DNA from: Rugalucina vietnamica
Taxonomy: Eukaryota > Mollusca > Bivalvia > Lucinida > Lucinidae
Direction of reading: 5' to 3'
Assembly (NCBI GenBank): GCA_964017185.1
Contig: OZ024875.1
Span: 29,583,456-29,647,455, forward strand
DNA: 64,000 nucleotides
Shown: one piece after another, positions 54,633-64,000 of the stretch
Numbering within the stretch: position 1 is the stretch's first letter
How the letters are laid out: each line of letters begins with the position of its first letter
Notes under the pieces: model-generated
Database searches by the model: none
What the model was told of the DNA's origin: nothing
What the model saw: only the letters and a program-made list of their open reading frames with translations
Program-made: the position numbers and the translations under genes

Positions 54633-54759
54633 TCATATGCGAAACAAATGGTGAAGATGCAAAGTAATTGCGTGCCTGTGCAGCCTGGTTTGTGTTCAAC
54701 TTGTCGGAAACCATATGATCGGTTTCACGTTACAAATAATTATTTATTTAAATATTTAT

Positions 54760-54763
<4 letters not shown>

Positions 54764-54816
<53 letters not shown>
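54764..54816. repeat. (GA)n microsatellite
   Basis: About 26 pure GA repeats, 130 bp after the TTTA tract. Confidence 0.95.
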
Positions 54817-54818
<2 letters not shown>

Positions 54819-54992
54819 ACTTTCATTGTTTCTTTTCTTGCTGTCGACGAGTCTTAAGTTCAAAGCCATGTTTCGGTAACTTTAATTGACTAGACGATTG
54901 GTCTGAAGATCTCATGTCAATTATGCTGTAAACATGAGTTAATATTTGCCTACTTGTACCTTTTGAGTAATACATTGAGAATAAGTAGATCG

Positions 54993-55158
54993 CACCTTCT
55001 TGTTCAGCATTGAATTCTGTTCCATTTCATTTAATTTACTTTCGTTTAACAATTAATCCATATTTGGAGTTTAATTGGTAATTATTTTTTATTGTGTGGT
55101 CATTATGAAAACATATTGTGTGGTCATTATGAAAACATGCCCAAAAGTTGTGAAAATT
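54993..55158. repeat. Left copy of 166 bp direct repeat flanking the LINE
   Basis: By base-by-base reading it is identical to 58123-58288, from CACCTTCTTGTTCAGC to TTGTGAAAATT. It contains a 24 bp internal tandem (ATTGTGTGGTCATTATG twice). Interpreted as a very long target-site duplication. Confidence 0.9.
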
Positions 55159-58122
55159 CATTCATTCATTCTTTATTTCCTCCAAAGGAGATTTACAAAC
55201 GAGCATACATTATACATAATACAAAACAAACATCAAAGACATGCATTTACAGAAGAAATGAATATTACATCAAAAATGAACAAAAAGATCTGTTTCACCA
55301 ACTCACTTGCGCCCTTACTTGGCGCCTTACAATGACATAGTATTTGCTAGGTTCATGTCAATATAGAGAAATCCCGCTTGTAATAACCTTAAGTGTTTTG
55401 AAGCAGATATTAGCTATAAAAGCATACTGTTCTGCCGAAACTTCTGATTCAAGAGAGATTGTAAGCATTTTTGTGACAAGCGCCTCTTTTGAGCAGAATG
55501 CGAATTCTACGAAAGTGTCTATTCCGGTATTCAAGTGAATGTTACCAAGAAGCCAGTTTACCAATGGTCTTGTATAATCACAGTCGCACACTAGATGCTT
55601 TAAGATGTCACGAACTACCCGATTACAAAGGTGACATGGTCTCAGAATAGAAGGTTTCATTACCCAGAGTCGGGCAACATGGGCGATCAGGTTTTTGTCT
55701 GTGACACATGTAATCCTGTAGATCCCTGCCACTCTCATTTCAGTGTGTATGATTTTAAAACGTTCAAAGTCGTTATCACTGGATACTCGGATATTCCACT
55801 GAGACTGTTCATATGAGGATACTGATTCACTAACAATACGTTTCCATTGTGACTTTGTAGGGAAAACTAACGTTTGTATGTATGTATTCAAATAGCATTC
55901 TAGGTTATACTTCCTAAGAATCTGACATATATCGAGTACGAATCCTGATATCTTCGTTCTGGTATCTTGATATAGGAACAGCTTATACAAGAGTATTTGT
56001 AATGCTACTGCATTTGATGCCAAGGAACATAATCTTCTTAGGAATAGCAGTTTTCTACGGTCTATCTCCGCATCAATTCTATACAATCCAACCATAGATT
56101 CACACATATCCGATCTGACATACTGGTTAAAGCCTTGTACTTTTTTAACAATATGATGCTGTAATTTATTCAGTTCATGTTTGTCATCGTGCTTTAAATT
56201 ATTCCAAATTTCACACCCGTAAGTGACAATTGGAAGGACTACTTTTTTGTATAGACTAATTGATAGTTCGGCGTTAAGACCTCCGGTATATACACCAATA
56301 TCCGACATTGCGTAGAAAGCATTTCTGGCCTTAGCACAAACGTCACGTGTTCGAGAAATGGTACTTTGCGTGGCGTCCTGCTGAATTCCCAAATGCACTA
56401 CCGCTTTCTTTTGTGGTATACTACTGGTACCAAATTTTATGTCTATGAATTTGTTTAGGACTGCTCTCAGCTTTCCGAATACAATGACACAAGATTTGAT
56501 TACATGTAGTTCAAGTCTATATTTGTAATAATAGTTATATATGATTTTTATAAGAAACTGCAGTGCATCTGGCGAATTCGCAAGGACAACCATGTCGTCA
56601 GCGTAAGTTGGACAGCAACAGTTTATAACGCCTATATGAGAACCTCGTTTACTACGTTCTAGTTCATTAAGTAGATCATCCAAGTATACTAGAAATAAAA
56701 ATGTGGACAACACGCCCCCTTGCCGTACGCCCTGTAAAACAGGGAACCAGCTTGATGTCTTCTTGTTCATATTAACCGCACTGAGAATATTGCGATACAT
56801 TTCTACGATAATCCGCCATAACTTGCCCCTGATACCTAATTCATACAGTTTGACAAATAGCGCACAATGCCAAACTGTATCGAAAGCTCGTTTTGTATCT
56901 AAGAATGCAGCATATGTACAACTTCCATTATCCATGTTGTATTGTATCACCTCTTGAACAACGAAAGCCGTGCTTACACAGCTAAGCATTGGCTGAAAAC
57001 CTTGTTGTTGTGGGTTTGGAAACGCTATATTATTTATATCAATGTAAAGCGTAATTCTATTTTGAATTATTTTCTCGTATATTTTGTATAGCACAGGCAG
57101 CAGTGTAACTGGTCTATAATTTTCAACCGCTGCTTTACTTTTGCCGTGTCCTTTATAAATAGGAATAATTAGTCCGCGTTTCCATGAATTAGGTATTATT
57201 TCATGTTGTAAAATACTATTATATAACCTTTTTAACACTTGTTTCAGAACTGTCCCGCCATACATGATATGTTCGTTTTGCACAAGATCCCATCCGGGAG
57301 CTTTACATGACTTCAATTTTGACACTATTGTATCTAGTTCATTATCCGAAATGTCATTGTTCGTTGACACTAAATCATCTTTTGATTGAGTAATAATATG
57401 ATTGAATTTCGACTCTAGTTCACGTTTAAAAGTTTCATCAAACTTTGCGTCACATGTTGGCGTAAACACCTCTTTATAATAATTTTCAAAAGCTCCGAGC
57501 ACCAGGTCAGGTGTCGATACTACCTGGTCGTTAAGTATAATTTCGACACAACTTTCATTTGGTTTAGACCTTTTCCTTTTAACTAATCGCCAAAAAAGTC
57601 TTAAATTGCATTCAGCGGCATTCTCCATTTCTTTAATCGATTTATCGACATATTCGCCACTTGCACGACGCTGTGCCGATCTGAAGCGATCTTTTGCGCG
57701 TTTATAGTCAGAGTACAGTTTGTTGTTCCTGTCGCGTGGTCTGTCAGCTTTCACCCATTCAATTCTTGCATTACGTTCCACTTTATGCAAAGCCTTAATT
57801 TCATCATTCCAATAAGGTTTTGTATACTTGCTAAATGACTTACGTGGCAAAGCTTCTGTTGCGGCTTGCAGCAGAGAATTAACTAGTTCATTCACGAACC
57901 AATCTGCATCATTTTGTGTTTGGATATTCACATTTAATAGCCTACGAATTGATTCAGAAACTATATCTGCATATGTTTGTAACTGTTCAGGCGTTGCCTT
58001 ATGCCACGCTGTCCAGTCACTAACATCTACAGTTTGGTGTATTACTGACTGCTGGAAGTCAAGACGACATAATATAGGCAGGTGATCCGACGTTGACGAT
58101 ATTTTACCTTCTGCTAGAATTT
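55159..58122 (-). mobile_element. 5'-truncated LINE insertion with AATG tail
   Basis: The 3' end on the minus strand is AATAAAGAATGAATGAATG, a polyadenylation-like signal plus a short AATG repeat tail. The 5' end is truncated inside the endonuclease at 58122. It is bounded on both sides by an identical 166 bp sequence. Truncation plus a simple-repeat tail is typical of target-primed reverse transcription. Confidence 0.85.
55358..58122 (-). CDS. LINE ORF2 (C-terminus of endonuclease, reverse transcriptase, C-terminal knuckle), 5'-truncated
   Basis: The frame is open from the truncated left edge at 58122 to the stop at 55358, over 900 codons. It begins in the end of the endonuclease (ISSTSDHLPILCRLD), then PIYKGHGKSKAAVENYRPVT, the catalytic AAFLDTKRAFDTVW, LQGVRQGGVLSTFLFLVYLD, and YADDMVVLANSPDA with both active-site aspartates. 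The C-terminus has a Cys-His cluster (CHLCNRVV, then KHLVCDCDY). No stop or frameshift is seen, so the copy looks young. It lacks ORF1 and most of the endonuclease, so cannot move by itself. The first GTG/ATG start is not meaningful here. Confidence 0.9.
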
Positions 58123-58288
58123 CACCTTCTTGTTCAGCATTGAATTCTGTTCCATTTCATTTAATTTACTTTCGTTTAACAATTAATCCATATTTGGAGT
58201 TTAATTGGTAATTATTTTTTATTGTGTGGTCATTATGAAAACATATTGTGTGGTCATTATGAAAACATGCCCAAAAGTTGTGAAAATT
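58123..58288. repeat. Right copy of 166 bp direct repeat flanking the LINE
   Basis: Identical to 54993-55158. It abuts the snap-back MITE that starts near 58283, so the target was the edge of that MITE. Confidence 0.9.
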
Positions 58289-58503
58289 GAAAATTTTCAG
58301 TAGAAATATTTTTCTTATTTTTGCTCAAAACATAGATTGAGGGTAAACGTTAGAACTGCCTCGCCGAGGCAGGTTCTAACGAGTACCCACAATCTATGTA
58401 TTGGAGCAAAATAAGAAAAAAATTGGGTATTCCCTGCAAACCCCATTTTTTTCTAAAAAATGGGGTTTAAGGGGGAAGACTTTTCACGGACATGTTTTCC
58501 TGG
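58283..58503. mobile_element. Snap-back MITE family A, copy next to the LINE
   Basis: Starts TGAAAATTGAAAATTTTCAG, with core ACTGCCTCGCCGAGGCAGG, and ends CACGGACATGTTTTCCTG. It shares the shortened left arm with the 548-772 copy, so a distinct subfamily exists. Confidence 0.65.
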
Positions 58504-61117
58504 TGTTATGTCTTGAATTGAACGGTTAATGGTTTAAATTAACTGCGTAACTTCATAATTACTTTGTTTGAATTTTTGTACCTTTAAAACAGAGATTTAT
58601 ATCAGTGAACGAAGCAAACTTTATAATTGCTCCGCTCTAATCTGTAACTAAGTTTCGCTGTCGTAGACTTTTTTTGATGCAAATAAGCGTGAAAGCGACA
58701 GAAATGATGTAGAAATTTCCTTATTTACTATATATTTATTACATTTTGATAGTACCTGTTTTATTTCAACAAACAGACTATTTTTTACATAAGATAGAAA
58801 ACTAATTTTAATTTCATCTTAAAGGGATATGAATGGGCTTTACAGAACCGTTCGCACAGGAATGATAGGATTAATAGCAAAAAAGATATTAAGGATTAAA
58901 TAAACATTCCCGTTAACGCTCCATATAAAACTTTACGGGCATCCGATAACTGCCGGTGATGAGAATTCTGCTACATGTGGATATTGAGAAAGTTGTGTTG
59001 GTTTGAATATACATTAATTTCTGTTAAAAGATGCGGCCATCTTGGATATTCATTAGGCTTAATGCCGTCATAAAGTTCAAATTAAATATGCATAATTAAT
59101 AATAATGAAACCTTATTAATATTTTTCTGTTAATTTTTGTTACACTGGTTTGTACTATTGATTTACTATCAATTTTGGACGTATACCTCCATAAAAAATT
59201 TGAAATATAGAATTTATTCATTGTTTATGGTTTTACAATTTTCTAATTAAATATTCACTTCGTTCCAAAACTTCAAATCACAATATCTCACTTAATCCTT
59301 GACCGATTTGAACAAAATTTGCACCAACATGTTTCTTAGATTAGACCTTGAGTTTAAAAGGTACTGTCGTTGAACGTTCTCCTTTAAGGCTTGATAGCTC
59401 TTGTTTTAACCCTAATTTAAACAAAAATGCTTACTGGAGCTAAACCGTATAAGCCATGAAAAGGTTTAGGCTAACTTTTATTAGCTGTACCGATAAAGAG
59501 CGATCAAATTAGAACGATTCAAGTGGGTAATGATCAGGAAAAGGCGCAATCATAATGAAATTCCTATTGTTTATGAGAACACTGTTTGCGCAATGTCGGC
59601 GGTTTTGTGTTTGCATAGCTTTTAGCGTCGTTTTGTTTTGATTTTCCAATGACGTTGCAAGCTGTAGAATCTTATTTTGTTTGTTTCTGCATAATTAAGT
59701 CCTAAAGCGGGTAAACATATTGTTCATTTTTATTTTAAATTAGTTATGCGACAATTGATATACCCTAATTCGTGTATAAGGTTAATTACATGTGAAAACG
59801 GTTATTTCGCTGTTGATTACGTCGCATTAATATACGCGACGTCAGTGCAACGTTTGACATTAAAACGAAAAAGGTGGGAATATTGAACGGGTTTTCACTA
59901 AATCTTCCAACGCAATTCGATGACCCCCACTTTTTATTTCATTTTTTGAATGGTTACAGCGTTTCATATCTATTGGTTTAATTTAATTAAAATCATATGC
60001 GTAGTTTAGGAGATATCGCAAAAATACATAGTTTTTCCAGGTTTGAAAACATGGCGGGAAAGTTAATTTTGCTTGTAATCTCCTCAGTTTAAAAGCAAAT
60101 AGTATCAAAATTTAAGAAAATAACACTGATCGTATGTTTAAAGTGTTTATGCAAAAATAACACATATATTAAAACACATGTCCGCTACGAACGCGATTTT
60201 CTGAAATGCACGAGAAACATTAAAAAAGTTCTGATACCATGGAAACGAGGCCGGTGACATCCCACTTTTATTTCGATTTTAGTAGAAGAATACAATTATC
60301 TTGAAGCATGTGAAGTTTCATGAAAATCATATGCGGGAGTTTAATAATTATGTTTCCCTTTAAGCCGAATGAGCAGCTATTTCCCAATAAGTGCAAAACA
60401 GTAACCCGAACTTAACCAAAACTATGAAAACGTACATAAGTTTCAAACAGCACGAAAATTCGACTCTAAAACATAAAACATAGAACCACAACAGAAGTAT
60501 CGCCTTGGAACAATCAGTAATACAAAAAAATGCTGGGGGCCTTAAACCAGTTTTTAGAGTCTCTCAAAGACAAGTTTACACGCTTCTAAATTAATGCAAA
60601 AAGTATGCAAAAAGTATCAGTTATCTTTTTACACATATCAAAAACTTCTCCTTACCTTTTTATACTCACTTTTGACATGTAAAAGCATAGACTTTTCTAC
60701 CGTCAAGAGCGCCATGTGCCCCAGAAAATAAATGAACATACGCACAGTTTAATTCAACAGTTCTTGACAGAAAGTTTGCAGAAACGCACCAATTCTTCAC
60801 ATGTCAAAAATACACACGTGAATCTTGGTACCGTTTTTTATATATTAAAAAAAGTTCTTCACAGGTGTGATGAATACGTACAAATTCTTCACACGACAAT
60901 GATAAAAACGTATTAAATTGGAGCATACATGATACCCAAACACTTATCGAAACTGGCATACGCAAAATTAATGTCACATTTCTCAAAATTAATGTGGTGT
61001 ACATGGGTGTAAAATTTGCGATATGTTAAATGTGCGTGTCCGACAAACCTGCATTTTACCTGTCGCAGTGCATCTAGTTTGAAAGTAGCTTGTCTGTTTC
61101 AGGTCATGCTTAATTTG
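58504..61117. other. No feature seen over 2.6 kb
   Basis: AT-rich, no convincing exon, TIR or tandem repeat. The longest gene-poor stretch without a clear repeat. Confidence 0.4.
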
Positions 61118-61636
61118 CATGTTACGCGCATGGAACTTATTCGAAACGTATAAGACACACACCCGGGACACACCGAACTTCTAGAAAGTTTTTAAGCATG
61201 TTTGATTTTTTTAAACGCGCGTTTAACGCGCTTCTAACGTGTCTCCAACTTGCTCCTGGCGTTTTTTGAATTTTACATTTTTGTCGACACGCCCGGCGCG
61301 CGTTTGGATTATACGCTAGTGTGTGACTGCTGTTTAAAATAGCAGAATAAGCCAACGCGCGCCGGGAGTGTTGACAAAAATGTAAACTTTGAATTTCAAC
61401 CTACGTCAGGAGCACGTCAGAGACACATTAGAAACGCGCTACATGTGCGTTTTTGGTGTACGCTTGGTGTACGCTGGGTGTACGTTGACATACGTCGCTA
61501 AAGGTCGGTGCTCGCTCTAGGCACGTTTGTGTTTAATCATGCTTAAAATTTTTCCAGAACTTGAGCTGGGTGTGTCTTGTGTGAATGTCTTTTACGTTTC
61601 GAATAAGTTCCATGCGCGCTACAGGCGCGTTGAATT
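61118..61636. mobile_element. TIR element with inner palindrome
   Basis: Ends GCGCATGGAACTTATTCGAA and TTCGAATAAGTTCCATGCGC. A second inverted pair inside (GTCGACACGCCCGGCGCGCG against CGCGCGCCGGGAGTGTTGAC) surrounds a GTGTGTGACTGCTGTTTAAA loop. Confidence 0.65.
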
Positions 61637-61642
61637 AAGAAA

Positions 61643-62510
61643 TGAATTTCATTTTTCTGGTGTTCATGGAGCTATGAACCGCAGTGGGTCGCGTGCAAAG
61701 TGAATGAACCCCGAAGGGGTTCATGTAAACTTTGCTAGCGACCCACTGCGGTTCATAGCTCCATGAACATCAGAAAGATTTAACTCATTGCTTATATTTA
61801 TATTCATTTCACTCTATCGTTTGTTGAAAAATCATCAAGGCGATCACATTTACAAGCAAATATTTACATTTTTCTAAAACCTCCTTAGATGAACCATTAG
61901 ATGTTCATCTGTGTTCATACTTCCATGAACAACATTGTGTCACGCGACGTGACGTAATCCAAACTTGACGTCAAAAAACATGAATCTCGCCAATCTGATT
62001 GGACATTGTAAACGTCGACGCCGTTCCGCTGTTTGAACACACACTGTGTGTAGATTCTCTGTTTGCTGGCAAATGTGACCGCCTTGGTGATTTTTCAACA
62101 AGCGATAGAGAGAAATGAATGTAAATATAAGCAATGAGTTTAATTTTTCTGTAGTTCATGGAGCTATGAACACCAGTGGGGCGCTAGCAAAGCTTACATG
62201 AACCCCTTCGGGGTTCATTACCCCTTCGGGGTTCATTCACTTTGCACGCGACCCACTGCGGTTCATAGCTCCATGAACACCAGAAAAATGAAATTAATTT
62301 CTTAAATTGATAATTTACACACAGTGTGTATTCAAACAGCGGAACGGCGTCGACGTTTACAACGTCCAATCAGTTTGGCAAAAGCACTGTATTTTGACGT
62401 CAAGTTTGACATCATGTGACGTCGCGTGACACAATGTTGTTCACGGAAGTATGAAAAAGATGAACATCTAATGGTTCATCTAAGGAGGTTTTAGAAAAAA
62501 GTAAATATTA
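61643..62510. repeat. Compound palindrome of GTTCATGGAGCTATGAAC modules
   Basis: Two hairpin modules (61660-61775 and 62155-62285), each with GTTCATGGAGCTATGAAC and GAACCCCGAAGGGGTTC, are inverted relative to each other. Inverted sequence also links 61780-61845 to 62083-62145 and 61865-62060 to 62310-62505 (AACGTCGACGCCGTTCCGCT against its complement). No ORF. Confidence 0.65.
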
Positions 62511-62902
62511 CGCTATGAACGCATTTGGCGCACGTGTTATGCACGCTAGTGTACGCCACATCCGTTTTCAGATTTTATGAGATCTTGCTTCCGTAGCGTG
62601 CCCTAAGCGTTTGTGAGACGCGCGTTGAACGTTTGCTGTGCGCCTGTAGCACATGTTTAGCGCGTCTGGGAAGTAACACAAACGTACTTCAACACTTTGA
62701 GATTTTTGTACGTCCGGCACACGTCTCAGTCAGGCGCTAATGTGTGACTGCTAAAGCGAGTTAAAGGAACAAATTATTTTTATTCGTCCAAAATCTAAAG
62801 CATGTTGAGAGTATTCATACGCCAGACGCGCGTTTGGGTTATACGCTAATGTGTGACTGCTGATACATAATAAAGCCGGGAAAGCATTCAAAGATTCGTT
62901 CT

Positions 62903-63208
62903 CAACCACTGCTCATCCACCTAAGGGGAAGGGCGGTGATTGTGGCATTTCTGCTTTCAGTGCCCTGCTATAAGCCTCACACACAGGGGGCAAACTCGGG
63001 GTTCAAAACTTTGCTCTTTGGCCTCACCTTAGAAATAGAAAATTGCCCTGGAGTAAGGATCCTAATGCATAAAAAAACCTCGTAATTCCCCGTGCACTGC
63101 GGATACACTCGACAAGTAATTGCTCTGCACTTAAGCCCGGCTATCCCCCACCCTTCACCGTAGGTATGTGTGAAGGGGGGGGGGCAATGGTTACAAAGGA
63201 CTGGTGCA
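62903..63208. mobile_element. PIF/Harbinger-like MITE, third copy
   Basis: Right end GGTTACAAAGGACTGGTGCA followed by TTA; the left end is worn (CAACCACTGCTCATCC). Interior CAGTGCCCTGCTATAAGCC and GCTCTTTGGCC match the 16.8 kb copy. Confidence 0.6.
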
Positions 63209-63211
63209 TTA

Positions 63212-64000
63212 GCAATCAATACATTTATCGACGAAAGAATAGAAACATGATGACTTTTGTTTTAGTGTAGAGGGTATCAATCCACATTGCATGTGTATAG
63301 GGATGCAATGTCAATGATGTTGATTATCTTTTTTCATGTGGCACTTAGCATATTTCTGTAAAATGGAGGTAATTGTCCTTTGAAAAAAAGATGTTATTTT
63401 ACCTCTAAGAAAAGACGCATTGTTGCTGGAAGAATGAATAAGACCCAAAATAAATATTTGGTGTACATGGCAACAAACAATTTTGATGATGGGAATGAGG
63501 TGTTCACACAAACAAAACACTTTGAAAGATTAGCTCGCACATAGTCAAATAAATCTGATGTATCTGCATGGACTGGGCATATTCATCCATCATTATCCCT
63601 CAGCATTTGTAAGAAAACTCGATAGACTTACCTAGACCCGGTGGAAAATGGCGGCTTCTTGTTTACAATTTGCACATATCATAAACATTGCGTATCACGT
63701 GATTCCCAGCAGTGTAAATAAGGCCTTTATTTTACTGCTGAAGAGAAAAATTATAAGAATATCCGAATATATTTTTCACTTCACTTAAAACAGTTGGATA
63801 TCCTCTATACTGTATGCGGGATATTGTTTTCTTATATCCTGGGCACAAAATGGAATTGATTTTTATATATTTCTTCGAGAAATATGCATCATTTTCAAGC
63901 GCTATGCTGCCCCGGTACTGCTGTTGTCAACTGTTCCCATAATAAAGCGTAGCTTTGGAAAAGTAATAAATAATATCCCATAGACTCAGCGTTTTTTTCC
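63212..64000. other. No gene seen; relic of the palindrome-rich TA element near 63805
   Basis: GGATATCCTCTATAC near 63805 matches the right end of the element at 26732-27793. The rest is unassigned. Confidence 0.4.

Overview
The window is animal nuclear DNA, most likely from a bivalve mollusc. It is AT-rich, genes are split into short exons with GT/AG introns, and repeats dominate. The bivalve call is inference. It rests on tandem C1q-domain exons (a family greatly expanded in bivalves), on bivalve-style Helitron-like elements with central ~160 bp tandem repeats and AGCTCACCTGAG ends, and on dense palindromic MITEs. There are no operons, rRNA genes, CRISPR arrays or convincing functional tRNA genes.

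Host genes. (1) A six-exon gene on the minus strand (21464 down to 11957) encodes a ~150-residue MICOS subunit MIC19 (CHCHD3/CHCHD6) homologue. All splice phases agree, and two extra partial copies of its CHCH exon lie downstream of the main one. (2) A C1q-domain cluster lies on the minus strand (47.5 to 38.7 kb). It holds a coiled-coil first exon and a C1q exon cut in two by a 5.9 kb transposon, a second C1q exon with one premature stop, and a frameshifted third C1q fragment. (3) An unrecognised four-exon gene on the plus strand (51044 to 53310) would encode ~130 residues. (4) A C2H2 zinc-finger exon or relic lies near 23.7-23.95 kb.

Mobile DNA. A PHD-finger non-LTR retrotransposon (28.3-37.1 kb) is broken by a 154 bp frameshifting duplication, point lesions, a ~1 kb TIR element and a Helitron-like element. 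A second, 5'-truncated LINE (55159-58122, minus) has an 857-codon open frame and sits between perfect 166 bp direct repeats. A degenerate RTE-like LINE lies at 40.4-42.1 kb and a dead mariner at 48.0-49.0 kb.

The most unusual items are two miniature elements built like LTR retrotransposons (TRIMs): 9264-11308 and 26603-28062. Each has short direct terminal repeats, a tiny non-coding interior, a purine tract next to one repeat and a 4 bp target-site duplication. Each repeat contains a tRNA-like segment with Pol III B-box character. Each was later split by a DNA element inserted in its left-hand terminal repeat.

Other structure includes two large families of snap-back MITEs, a foldback element built from GACAATTCACCGACA motifs, a transposon-borne array of perfect nuclear-receptor DR1 sites, a GGGTA-type satellite in the first MIC19 intron, a 39 bp satellite and a compound palindrome near 61.6-62.5 kb. 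Long stretches between these show no gene I can support.
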